DNA from: Dendrophyllia cribrosa
Lineage: Eukaryota; Cnidaria; Anthozoa; Scleractinia; Dendrophylliidae
Assembly (NCBI GenBank): GCA_024195265.1
Contig: JAJLRJ010000007.1
Span: 5,972,058 to 6,036,057 of the forward strand
Reading direction: 5' to 3'
Length of the DNA: 64,000 nucleotides
The position numbers and the translations under genes are program-made. A model generated the notes under the pieces. That model searched no databases and was not told the DNA's origin. It worked only from the letters and a program-made list of their open reading frames with translations. Below are positions 41,601 to 52,279 of this stretch, piece by piece. Within the stretch, counting starts at the first letter, position 1, and every line of letters starts with the position of its first letter.

Positions 41601-42491
41601 GTATGGTTGCGAGGAGATTTAAAATATTTAAAAGCTACTCTAGAGTAACTACGGACAGATCACCACACGGCGATATAATGGAAGATATAAGTTTGTAAGA
41701 CCAATAGAGAATAATCTTGGTAAGAAGTAAGTCATATATGAACCTAGTAAAAATTAACCTTGCTCCCAGAAGTCTCCCTGAGCTCAGTGGTTAGAACAAT
41801 CGAATGAAAAGGACGAAAAAGACGAAATGGACTATACTCTCACCCAAACAGAATCGAATCAGTTTGTAGAGTGAGCTATAGAATGGTTTTCAATTGAGTG
41901 TGAAAAGTAATTTCGCGATTGCTTTGGTTTTGCATTGCTACGCTTTGTGATTGGCTAAAAAATCTCGCGCCACTTTATCAACCAATCAGAAGCAAAACCA
42001 ATCATGACTTACTCGCACGCGTTTTCCCGCGCTTTGCGGCGGCCACCAGTATTGGCTTCGAAGTCTGATTGGTTCATTAGATTGTCTGCGTCTTGTGATT
42101 GGTCAGAGTGGTTTTGACACTCGATTGCAAATTGCTCTAATACAAACGATAGACTACTGTAATTCAATTTTCTGCAGGCATTCTTCAAGGCGTGTATTGG
42201 GGACTGGGAACAGGTTCAGGCACCATAGCAGGAGGGTTTCTCATTCACCATATTGGAGCGGTTGCCACGTTTCGCTGCGTCGCGTGCTGCGCGTTCGTGG
42301 TTTGCGTTCTGTTCTGTCTCGCGCAGATGAAATGGACGCAAGAGACAACAATGACCCATCAGCTGGACTTCGAGTACACATACCTTCCAACAGTGGAGTC
42401 TAAAGACACGGAAGAACTTTTACGAGGATACAGAGTATCTAAGGCTTCAAAGAACAAGCACAATACAACGAGGAAATACGAATATAGATAG
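38627..42491 (+). CDS. MFSD6: MFSD6-like transporter A, two exons, 1070 aa with a giant loop
   Basis: A major facilitator superfamily membrane protein of the MFSD6 (MFS_1_like) group; substrate and direction of transport are not known. Exons: 38627-41525 and 42178-42491, phase 1. Helices 1-3 (about residues 14-105) include YKVFYFFFLGGFGSIFPYLP, GLRPIVQFASAPFWAVMADR and a basic loop. Then comes a hydrophilic loop of about 620 residues (105-725), rich in Ser, Asn and Lys, with many N-glycosylation sequons and no cysteine pattern. The core resumes with VVGEFLEAPSTTLADASLL and GKQRLWGSLGF, and runs through the remaining helices. Exon 2 has GILQGVYWGLGTGSG and the last helix. Vertebrate MFSD6 also has a large loop at this place, but much shorter. 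Read through the donor, exon 1 stays open to 41698, which is not the real end. An upstream non-coding exon is possible. The four paralogues make orthology to any one MFSD6 unsafe. Confidence 0.9.
41887..42130. repeat. CCAAT-rich dispersed repeat, copy 5 (intron of MFSD6-like A)
   Basis: A full copy beginning TTTTCAATTGAGTGTGAAAA and containing GTGATTGGCTAAAAAATCTC, ATCAACCAATCAGAAGC and CGCACGCGTTTTCCCGC. It closes with GATTGGTCAGAGTGGTTTTG and GACACTCGATTG. It ends about 48 bp before the acceptor of exon 2. Confidence 0.8.
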
Positions 42492-43141
42492 GAATCCGCG
42501 AATTAATGGTGGCCCAGGAAATATCTTGTAATATTAGAAATACGTACAGTCGAACTCTCGGGCCCAAAAGAGAGAGTCTGGACTAATTTCAGAACGTGGC
42601 TAAAGGTGTAGGTGTTGTATTAAGAACAATCGTTGCTTCTCGGTGTTCTCGATCTGATCCACGGAGATGCAGGGACCGTGAGTTAGTCAGGACGAGAAGA
42701 AGTGAAACTCCGGCAAAAATTGTCGCGACGAAAGCGCCGATTTTTGCGGGATTTTCACAGCCCTGGGTCTCCGAGGAGGATGCGGTGTTCCAAAATTACT
42801 GAGGTAAATAATAAAGTCTGTCCTATTCAGCTGAAATGAAACATTGTGACAAATGAGTTTTCTTGTAAAAAAAAAAACATTTAGAGCCCGTGCTACGTGT
42901 GTACAATAGTTTGAATATTGAGTTAAATAGCAGAATAGAATATAGACATAATTTGTGAAGGAACAAATTTGATGTAGCTGTTTTTATAGATAACTCAACA
43001 CATTAAATTGTACTCCATAAATGTAGTTTTCCTTTATTTTATTTGTAAAAACCAACTCAAGATAACGGTAACTTAGAAAAACAGTACTAGCAATTACTCA
43101 TTTGCTTCAAGACAAAAAAGCCCGTGGATAAAAGTGATGTC
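42492..43141. other. non-coding sequence 3' of MFSD6-like A
   Basis: Presumed 3' UTR and spacer. An AATAAA lies at about 42808-42813, a candidate polyadenylation signal. No gene is seen. Confidence 0.4.
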
Positions 43142-43532
43142 TTAAAGGAGCTATGTCATGGTGATTTTGAGGTTTTCGGGTCAAAACCGTCGCAAATTAC
43201 AACTAAGTACCTTTGTCGTACACGAAATGCTTAAAGAACACTAACAGGAAGATATCAAGTGAATTTTAGCAGAGAAAATAAACCATAATCGAAGTTTTTA
43301 GCGAATTTTCTAAGACACAAGCGATAAACTTGAAAAAATTGGCCCAATTTATTCAAGATGCAATCCATTTCCATCCTGGCCATCTGCAGCCCAAGACACT
43401 TATTTTTACTTTTATTGCACTAGTAGAATAATTTTAAACAAAACTGGATTCTTATTTTTGGAATTTCACTTATATAAAGATGTATTTTGGCTTTTTAAAG
43501 TAACGCTAAAAATGGTGACAGAGCCCCTTTAA
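43142..43532. mobile_element. TTAA-flanked MITE, family of 2272
   Basis: TTAA at 43142-43145 and 43529-43532. The ends are AGGAGCTATGTCATGGTG and GGTGACAGAGCCCCT. It holds CCATCCTGGCCATCTGCAGCC, the complement of a phrase in the copy at 34184. It has inserted into, or at the edge of, the exon-like frame at 43495-43742. Confidence 0.85.
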
Positions 43533-43742
43533 ACACATTCAACGTCATTCCTGAGGCAGTACTCAGCTCTTTAAGGTCTTCTCTGATTTGCTGAGAAAAC
43601 AATAGAACAAACAACACAACAATGGACCCTAGCCCTGAAAACAATAGAGCTGCGTGAAACCCAGGTCCAATGAAATTAGAGGTTCTAAAGACCTGCCTGG
43701 TATCTGGTCTTCCTTGCGGAAACATTATTATAACGGACACTC
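43495..43742 (-). pseudogene. possible orphan or alternative terminal exon of an MFSD6-like gene
   Basis: After a fair acceptor (TTTAG at 43743-43747) there is an open frame that needs two bases to complete a codon, the same phase as the terminal exons of A, B and C. The frame has GPGFHAALLFSGLGSIVV and LFVLLFSQQIRED, a transmembrane helix in the place of helix 12. The distance from the splice site to GP (25 residues) matches gene B (26). The WGLG signature is not present; that part reads MFPQGRPDTRQ. The last 11 or so codons are inside a MITE. It could be an alternative 3' exon of gene B, a remnant of a fifth paralogue, or chance. Confidence 0.4.
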
Positions 43743-43907
43743 CTAAATTACATACATGCAGGAGTTGAAGGCGATTACGTACTAAAAATAACTTCCACTA
43801 TTGCTTACACCAAATCGTGGTCCTGGAGGTTGACTATACTCGTAATTTTTATAAACAGATAGCATGCGTAGCAGACGCCGGTTTTTCTCTTGGGCAAAAT
43901 TACGAGG

Positions 43908-43982
43908 ACGCGCGCGCGAGGGAAACGCGCGAAGAAGTGAGGTGTCTCCTTTTCGCGCGTTCCCCTCTCGCGCGCGTCCGCG
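43908..43982. repeat. GC-rich palindrome
   Basis: GGACGCGCGCGCGAGGGAAA and the mirrored TTCCCCTCTCGCGCGCGTCC form arms of about 30 bp around a short centre. It is strikingly CpG-rich against an AT-rich background. It is probably the tip of a foldback element. Confidence 0.7.
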
Positions 43983-44861
43983 AAATTTCGCCTTTTAAAT
44001 GAACCGGCATATCCAAGGTAGGCTAATAAACAGGAAAAGCCGTCATTGTGATTTCGAAAAAAAAATGAAAGGAAACGAACATTAGGTGTGGTCTTTTATG
44101 TTCACAATTTATAACTACGGCTATAACTACAGGGTTGGGTGGGTGGTTTGAGATCATGGGTAGACTGATAGCGGCTTTAGGCGTCTTTATACATGCTAAC
44201 GTCCGATCCCTCCCCCCTTTTAAAGTTTTATAGAGAATTTGAACATGAGCTATAAAATTCGTGCTATAAAAAAAATATTAACTATAATAACGGTAAAACC
44301 ACAACGACAAACCAATGAAGAGTACCGGATCTATCGTAGACCTGGATCAGTAAAAATCTTGATACAGTATAGGTAAAAACGGCAAACTGATCCTTACGGC
44401 AAGAAGAAAAGATAGAGACAGAAGTGAAATAAAAAAACAAACAGTTGAATATATTTGCCCGATATTTCGGTTTGCAAAACAAACCTTCTACGGGGGCTAA
44501 AAAACAGAAATGAATACAGAAATCAAATACCTTTACTATAAAAAAAAAATACCCGCGATGAAGTAGCATTGCCAAAACCATTACGCCTCAAATCTTAGGA
44601 ACTACGTGTTAAAATGTAATCTAGGTAAAAGTTAGGCCGAGCATGGGCTTTTATAGGCATTCTCGCATCTGTTAAGGCTTGAGAATTCCGGATTTAGTAT
44701 ATTAACACGGGCATAAGGGGGTTTTATTACAACGTATAGCCTGTGAACAGGCTCCTTTTAGGGGCTAAAAGAAATCGGCGAGAGCAGCGAACCGAGCACG
44801 GATAGCAATAGATAACATCCACCTAAACCACCTCGGACACTTATTGAGAATTATATAACGT

Positions 44862-45027
44862 AATAGCCCAATTTCGATCTTTTAAAATTCAACTTGAAAC
44901 AAAAGACATCATTACGAGGCTTAGGGGAATGACAGCAGGGATTTATATGGTTTATTCCCCTAAGCCTCGTAGTGATGTCTTTTGTTTGAAGTACGTTGAA
45001 TTTTAATATATCGAAATTGGGCTATTT
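44862..45027. mobile_element. palindromic MITE nested in 44735-47508
   Basis: AATAGCCCAATTTCGAT pairs with ATCGAAATTGGGCTATT. Inner arms (AAAGACATCATTACGAGGCT and AGCCTCGTAGTGATGTCTTT) pair nearly perfectly, leaving a loop of about 40 bases. Confidence 0.85.
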
Positions 45028-45057
45028 CGACACTTCGAATTTTATTTTCAATAAATT

Positions 45058-47300
45058 TTAAGGTGGCTCGATATAGTTTTTTTGGCGCGCGCAGATTGGG
45101 TTCTAATTTACCCGCGGGACTTTTAAAAATTTTTGTCATGCAAGAAAAAAGATAAACAAACATGGCCGCAGCACTCCTGTCGCGATTTTATTTTTGCGCC
45201 GGCCTGGTAGACTGTGTTTTTCGCGTGTATGGAAGCTAGGTTTACATTCTTCTTTCTTTGGTGGTAATGTGTTTTACCGAGAAAAAGAATACAGGTCGTT
45301 AAAGTTCCCAGACAAGAATGCAGTGAAGAATGGTTTCGCAATCGACAACTCAGCCCCGCATCGACGCAATTTTCCTCTGAATACGAGAGAGTTTATTTTA
45401 GGCTGTTTTTAGGGGCAGTGTATTGTCTTAATCTAGCCTCTAAGAGTAATGCAAAATGTGTTGGGAAAGACAGGTCATCTTCTAATAAGAACAAACAGCA
45501 ACAGAGCGTGTGCGCGACGAAGTTCCCACCCACTGCATGACATTTGCGGCCGATTCTCGTCATCAATTAGATAAGAAAATGCACAAAAAGGGTTATTCAG
45601 CTACGAACCACCAGAGGAAAAAAAAAGCAAAAAGGAAGCTGACATTGTATGGCTTTTGATGAAGCAGCAAATCAGAAATACTCAAAGGAGAAAATTAGGA
45701 AATCTTCGATCTGGCGTTCAAGAAAAGACACAACAACACGGCTACAGTGATTATCAATTTGTAGTTTTTGACACGGAGACAATTTCTTTAGATAAAATAG
45801 CAGCTGTAACTAAACAGGTTAACACTTACAATTACCGTATGTGCATGCTACCAAAATGCAATATCAGCTACTACGCTTCTCGATTTAACAAACTGTCAGT
45901 GGAATCGATAAATGGCCAGAAAACTTTGCTCAAATAAAACGTTCCAGTGGAGACTGTTCATCTGAGCGATTTCACCACTTTTCTCTCCAGTAATGCTAGT
46001 GCAAATTAACACAATGTTTTGATCGGCCACAATTCTTTTGTTTTTGACACTCCCACATTGCTACGCTGTCTTAGGCATGAGTTCAAAGAAACACTTTCAT
46101 CCATGAAAAATTCTATTCGCTCACAGTCTTCACCTTGTGAAAACACCTGAATCGCTCAATCCGGGAAGAAAGCCCTGTAGAAGCAATCTTCCATCGCAGT
46201 GTCCATCAGTTTTTAAATCTGTTTTTAATGAAGTGCTTTTTAGCACATGATGCTTTGGAAGATGTCTTTGCTCTCCATCGCGTATTATTTCAATCCCGGT
46301 CGTTGTAAACAACGGCAATGTAAAACCCGCCTCCTTCGCTTTCGAAGACATGGTATTTTTAGACGAACGCTTCCAACGTGTGCAATTTCAGGGATAACAT
46401 CTTTTCTCAGAGTAATAATGGGCTGGTAAAGCAAAGCCTCCTACAAAAAATTGCGGAAAGTGGCTTGCCTACCAGGACTTACAGCATCTTTAGAGAAGCT
46501 TTGGTCGCAATTTTGAGCAGAGCGCCGACAGCAGCGATTCCATTCACACCACGAGGAAAAAAGCATCCAGCGATTTTAGCCAGAATTGTTAATCATTTCG
46601 AAGGCAAGTAATGTACCAGCCATTACTAGACACGATTCATCCAAAAGATAACAGTTTCTATCTCACAAAAAGCTGCACAGCGCGAAAGAGATTTGTCTAT
46701 AAATGAATAAACAAGAATAACATCCGCAAATCGACCACAAAATCCGCGTGGCGGAGTGGCGTGACAATTGCCGCGCATGTGTAATTGCCGATCTTGTCGT
46801 GTCAAAATTTTCAGAAATTTGAAACTTTCGAAGTCCACACTTCCGCTTCCGCTCGGTAATTTTTCTTCATTTTTTGCGTGTTGACTCCTTTCTATCCAAA
46901 GTGCGTTTTACGCGATTTTGAAAAAATTCTGTCAACAGAGAAAAAAATTACCAACGAATTCTAAAAAACGCGTTTTTTCTTTAAAATTTCTGACAGATTT
47001 TTTTTAAAGTTGGTACTCAGGTAGAACACTGGGGTCGAAGGCCGTATGCAAAATTTAAACAGAATTCACCGTGGAATTTTAAAGATAATTGAAGATATGT
47101 CTGTTTTGAGGCCCTACTTAAAAGCCCAATGGTGTTGCCATGGCAACGTCAATCTCGATACAAGTATGGCAAATTAATACTGTAATATTATCTTGATTTC
47201 GGGGTAAAATGTGATGACGATCCACAAAGTATTACTCTAATTGTTTTGCCTCCAAATATACTATACAGGGAAACCAAAATACTATATCGAGCCACCTTAA
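45058..47300 (+). mobile_element. 2.2-kb TTAA-flanked DNA transposon, non-autonomous
   Basis: TTAA at 45058-45061 and 47297-47300. The terminal repeats are GGTGGCTCGATATAGT and its complement. It holds a decayed reading frame for a DEDDh exonuclease (45656-46611) and no sign of a transposase. The ends resemble those of the element at 31979. TTAA targets point to piggyBac or Kolobok; I cannot choose. Confidence 0.8.
45656..46611 (+). pseudogene. decayed DEDDh 3'-5' exonuclease carried by the TTAA element
   Basis: Three motifs of the DnaQ-like exonuclease fold are readable in order. ExoI is FVVFDTETISLDK (about 45761-45800). ExoII is LIGHNSFVFDTPTLLR (from 46019), in the same frame but separated from ExoI by in-frame stops at 45935 and near 46004. 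ExoIII is AHDALEDVFALHR (from 46243), one frame over. A C-terminal tail, LLQKIAESGLPTRTY to RIVNHFEGK, ends at a stop near 46611 in the ExoIII frame. The copy is therefore broken by at least two stops and one shift. Similar exonuclease frames are common in cnidarian repeats, as far as I recall. What the exonuclease does for the element is not known to me. Confidence 0.7.
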
Positions 47301-47722
47301 GTGTAAAAAAAGAAAGTCTAAAATCCCCACTCAGGATTGAACGTGTGACCTAAGAGATATAGACTTAGGCTACGGAGGCTACACTGTCCGAGGAGGTGTA
47401 GGTGGATGTTATCTAATGCTAACCCTCCCCCCTCGCTCCCGTTCCCCTCCCCGGACCGTGCTCCTTTTTACCCAATAGTTGCTGACAGCAGCCTGTTACA
47501 GGCTATATAATACATGACTGAAATTGAAAGGTACTAAAAGCACAATTAAGTTTCAAATCTCCCGTATAGAAAGCTTGTATTAAATTACCCAATTTGGGGT
47601 AAAGTTTGAAATGTTCGTCTGTAAAACATCATTGTTTGCTAACTCTTATCAATCCTGACAAGATTAATTTTTTATAGGCTCTCTTTTTTCTTCATCAGCA
47701 ATATCCTGATGGCGTTAATAAG

Positions 47723-50513
47723 TTAATAAATGGAAAATTCACCGGGGACTTCAAACATTCTCTGCGGTGAATTCTTCGCTCTGTTGTCCAAGGCAAAAGA
47801 AGTCGTTGGTGTCATCTGCTCTCGGGCATTAGTTTCTCCAGGAAAAGTATTGTTTACATTTCCATCGTTCGCTCGTTGAGTGTTCCGCGTTGCATCTGCG
47901 CAGATATTAAAAGTATCAAGTAGAACTGTGTAATAATTACGATCTTGAAAATTCACGTATCTTAAACCGAAGGTGAATACGATTATAAACAAGACAGCTA
48001 ACATTGTGAAGAGACGAAACGCAATGGTCGGCCCTGCAGCATGGATCAGGCTCTCCCCAATAGCCAGGCCCACAATCCCTCCCAGGCCCCAATAGATGCT
48101 CTGAAAAACGCCTGGAGAAAAGAAAAAAGAAAGAAAGATAGAAAGAAAGTTTGGTTAATATAAATTCTTAGTTAGTTGGCTACTAAACACCTGCAGAGGG
48201 ACAATCAGTATGAAAATTGCATTGTAAATTTCATGAGTAACCTCTAGAACCCGAAGAAGGCTGGTCTGGTCAACTGAAATATTGTACGAACTAGCTGCTG
48301 AAATATAGAGCGTTTTCACTCACGTGACCTTCAGTCCCGTGGGACTCAAATGACAAGGGCCATGGCAGCCATGTTGGTGTTCCTAACAAAAGAAGTTAAT
48401 TAAAATTCTTTTGTACGGGAACACCAATATGGCGGCTATGACGTCAAGTGAAAACGCTCTATACGTTGTTTTTAGCTTTGCTTTAAGCTGAAGCAGATTC
48501 TCATGGATGCAGCCTTCAGCAGCATGATTTTCGATCGCAGACCGACCCTCATGTGAAAAGCAGAGGCGCTAACGATACAACGACTGCTGTATAACCTATA
48601 TAGGTATGTTGGCCCCACAGCTAGGGTAGATTTTTAAGCCGTTTTAGTATGAAAATCGGGATAGAACTTGCTAATAAATGTGGTCTAAAAATGGGGTTTT
48701 TAGCTTAAAAGGGGGATATGTTAATGATTAAATCTGAAAATTGGCAGGAAATATCATATATTTCTGTCTAGAAATGGGTAAGAGTTTCAAGGGGCATGCC
48801 TCACCCCCCACCTCACCCCCCACCTCACCCCCCACCTCACCCCCCTAGATATTGTACATGATGGTCCCGGCTCTCCATATCAAACATTTGTTGATTGAAA
48901 TCTATCCATAAGTAAGGTAGAAGAGAGCTGTCCTTACCTTGTACAGTTGTGATATAATTAAAAGGAGAAGAATTCGCCAAATATGTCACAGACACCACAA
49001 ACGAACTTCCAAAGGTGAACCCTTCAAGGCAACCGAGCGGAATCACATGCCAGGGACTGGTGACGAACGAGCAAGCGAAGTGATTAAACATGTACAACAC
49101 GAGAGCAGAAAACATCAAGTTCACATTCCCGAGGTAGTTTATTAGTTTATGGCTAACAAAGAAAGCTAGCGGTTCTCCTAGCAGACGGAAAGCGTGTATG
49201 GTAGTGGCAGACGCGTGTCCGATGTTAGCCTCAGCGAGATATTTAGTGTGAAAATTTGAAATCACGGTGTGCGAGAAACCCAAGAAAGCCGCAGTAGCGA
49301 TGAATGATCCGTAGTGTTTGTTGTGAAATATGGATTTAAGTCTCTGATACGGTGAATTTTCAGGAATTCTGTACGGTACTTCGAATTTGATTAACACTAA
49401 TAACGTGACTATTGTCATTGCACAGAAAAAACAAAAGTTAATGATATAGTCAGCGTATATGTGTCCACAGACTGGGCGCTGAGAACTATTTACTAAATTT
49501 CCAGTGATTAAAACGAATATCAGAAATCCTATAGAGCCGAAAAGCTTCTGATGCCCGTATATAGCCATTGTACTCTCTTCAGTTTGTTTTGCGAGTAAGA
49601 CTGCGTCAGCTACAAACATTACTGGGCACAGAAAGATCTCTTCAAACACCACGATAGCTAACGCACCAAGAAATATATGATACAAGCGGGATGTGTTTTC
49701 TCTAAGCTCGTTCCTTATGGTAAAATTTAACTCGATAAGATTGGGCGTGTCCCTGGAGCTTGATTCAAAATGAGGAGATGAAAATGTAATAAGGTTATGA
49801 GTCTTGTTTGTAGTAGTATTATTCGGTTCTTTTATATCTCTGTTAGGATATAAAGAATCAAAAATTAGTCCACTGCCAGACACATCGTTTTCCGGCGAAG
49901 CCATTGCGTTACCCGAGCCCGATCCAATCGAAACTTCAACGCTCTCAAAGCCTTTACTACTAATGTTCTCGTTGTAATTCCTATTAACCAGGGTTGATTG
50001 CATCGTGAAATACTCCGTCGCTCGTCTTCGTCGAAAAAATCCCGTTTGCATCTCCGTTGAATTGATAATTTTCGAGTCTGTGTCGTTTAGAGAAACAAGC
50101 TGGCACATCTGACCAGTTGGCTCGACAAACGCCAGAGAAATGGTCCCTATAAGCCACACAAAAGTGCAAAACTGTAAGAGTATTTTCTTGGGCAGACAAC
50201 GGTCCGCCAAAATCCCCCATAATGGACTTAACAAAAGTTGTACTACCGGTCGAACCCAAACAAGTGCTTGAACTTGACGCGAGGAGAATCCAATCTGTCC
50301 AAAATACGAGGGTAAAAATGGGAACGTTGTGGCCATTGCACCGAAGAAAAAGAAATAAAATACTTTAAATACAAGGAGAGGTTTATCGATACGCGCAAGG
50401 TGAACATCGCTTTGGGCGAGAAACTTCTTGAGTGTTGAATGGCTATAATTCGTACACATTTGCTCAGCAAATTCAACACGGCCTCTGTCATTCTTTTTAC
50501 GTTTCGTTTCCAT
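47723..50513 (-). CDS. MFSD6: MFSD6-like transporter B, two exons, 654 aa
   Basis: Exons: 48938-50513 and 47723-48111, phase 1, same intron place as A and C. A cytosolic N-terminus of about 45 residues is followed by helices 1-3 with FKVFYFFFFGAMATTFPFLP and VRPVVQLLLSPLWGILADR. The loop after helix 3 spans about residues 135-280 and has several N-glycosylation sequons and SGSG words. Helices 4-12 follow. The otherwise constant GEFLEAP of helix 4 reads EEIFLCP here, and the LADASLL that follows reads VADAVLL, so B is the most diverged copy. The last exon has GVFQSIYWGLGGIVG, then a long cytosolic tail of about 75 residues that A, C and vertebrate forms lack or have shorter. It is convergent with A and divergent from C. 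Confidence 0.9.
48306..48461. mobile_element. foldback MITE in the intron of MFSD6-like B
   Basis: AGAGCGTTTTCACT pairs with AGTGAAAACGCTCT at the ends. GGCAGCCATGTTGGTGTTCC pairs inside with GGAACACCAATATGGCGGCT (reverse complement). Confidence 0.85.
48798..48845. repeat. short tandem repeat CACCTCACCCCC
   Basis: About three and a half copies of a 15-bp unit (CACCTCACCCCCCAC), just inside the MFSD6-like B intron, about 93 bp below its donor. Confidence 0.8.
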
Positions 50514-52279
50514 TTTCTCCGTATCTGTAGGTCTCAGTTAGATCCAAGTGCGCGTTTGGATAAAGAACGGTTACGCAACGCCTCCAGCAATTTTCTATGA
50601 GATCAGTGCAAATATTCAGCGCACGAATTGAACAAAGTGATTGCGTCAACAGGTGGCGGGAAAACAACCGGTGGTTCACTTCCGCGGGTCACGTGGTAAA
50701 AGAAACAAAACAAGGAAGGGTTATTAGGTTAAAAGTTCAGCTCGTTAAGACGATTTCTCCATCTATTTATTATAATATTACCATATAGTTGTCCTCTTTT
50801 TTAAGTTAATGTAAAAAAAACCCAGACAAACAGGAGTTTTGTTTCTTTTAAACGGCGAAACAATACGGTAACAGAATTAAATAATTGTTTATTCCTGAGT
50901 GCAACCAGCTTAGCTGAGTTACAGGTCACGCTGGTCTCAAATTTTTATTTATTTTTTAAATGAAAAACTAACTTCAAGAATAGCAATAAGTAATAAGAAG
51001 AACCATTTTATTTTTGTTGGCCGGAGAAAAAAAGCTTTTAAAAAATGGGTATGTTGACGCCACAAGATTGCATCGAGATTGGATCGAGCCAACTTGAACA
51101 AATTGTCCAGATTTTATTTTCCTTTCCTCGTGGCTACATTAATTTGTTTTATTGTTAGTTCTAGAAATTTCATTCGTGTCATAACACTGAACAAAACTGT
51201 TCAACATTTCAAACTGAAAGATCGTGGCTATTTCATTTTTAAAATTTTCCCGACATCTCTTACCTAAAGCCGGCGGGAAGATGAAATTTAATTCACCCTT
51301 TATTCATTATTTATTATGCCCATTAGAAATCGCAATAAAGCTGCTTGAAATTACATCATTAAAAACTATTTTACTCCAAATTAAACGTGAGAGGAAACAT
51401 TGAGCTCCGCATCATGCAATGCGCCTACTTCGTTGAAACCGGCCTTGAGTTGATGAATAAAGACAGAAAATGAATGAAAACTTTTGAGCGAAACCGTTTT
51501 CTGCCGTGTTGTTTATCGTGTTTATATAATGCTGTACAACGTGGTTCTAACTTTTGAGTCTGTGGATAAAACCCTTAAGCGTGATACACGAATGAAAGCT
51601 ATTAAGCAGCATTTTCCTGTGGTGCATTTCTTTTAAAATAAACTATTTGTGTTTTTTTCTTAGTTTTGCGGGAATTGGAACCGTTCGCCGAGATTAAAGG
51701 GTAATTATAGAAGCTCTGAAACTTCTCATCGAGTAAAGGCGAATGTTTATGCGGCTTTTTTTGTTTTCGTTTCGAAATGCAAATCAGATAAGTTGTAAAA
51801 AGGAACATTAAAAATGGTACCACAAAGGAATCGTTATAAGCTGAAGAGATCACTGAAAAGGGCAGTTATTATCATTATTTTTTTCTAGCAGCAGGTTTTA
51901 GAGATACATAGCCTATAAACTACCCTCCAACCGGAAACAAACAGGTTTGAGTAAAAAGGAAGAGCTCTGTGTAGAGCTCCATCTTAAACAAGCTCAAGGC
52001 CAAATCTAACTCTTACCAAAGGTTCTGCTAATTCATTTGTATTCATTCTACATACAATATATGATTTTAAGACGTAGAAACCATACAAGGCCATGCTAGG
52101 CCGGGCTGGTGGTGTCGGCTTTTCAAACAGGTAAGCCTTTATGGAGTCTGTGACGTCACAGGTTACACTATTTTTCCTCACCTCCACTGAGACTGAAAGC
52201 CATTGACAAGTGTAAACAGAAATGTATCAGATTTAAAAAGAATATATCGTTCGAATTTCTGTTTACTCTTTCAATAAGA
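50514..52279. other. intergenic region between divergent MFSD6-like B and C
   Basis: 1.77 kb. It must hold both promoters; no specific site is clear. One satellite-type unit (TTCTAACTTTTGAGTCTGTGG) is at about 51535-51640. No coding frame here is convincing. Confidence 0.5.
51535..51640. repeat. single satellite-type unit
   Basis: It has GCTGTACAACGTGGTTCTAA, then CTTTTGAGTCTGTGGATAAA and AATGAAAGCTATTAAGCAGC, in the order of the unit at 5310-6010, with more drift. Confidence 0.75.

Larger units (their letters stand above)
44735..47508. mobile_element. outer inverted-repeat element holding nested insertions
   Basis: The left end TATAGCCTGTGAACAGGCTC is matched in reverse at 47489-47506 (AGCCTGTTACAGGCTATA). 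Further in, GAGCACGGATAGCAATAGAT and AACATCCACCTAAACC at the left match GGTGGATGTTATCTAATGCT and CCGGACCGTGCTCC at the right. Two more elements lie inside, at 44862-45027 and 45062-47296. Confidence 0.65.

Noticed and set aside
41526..41698. C-terminal extension of MFSD6-like A read through the donor site
   Set aside because: The extension has no transmembrane helix, and the conserved last exon at 42178-42491 joins in the right phase.
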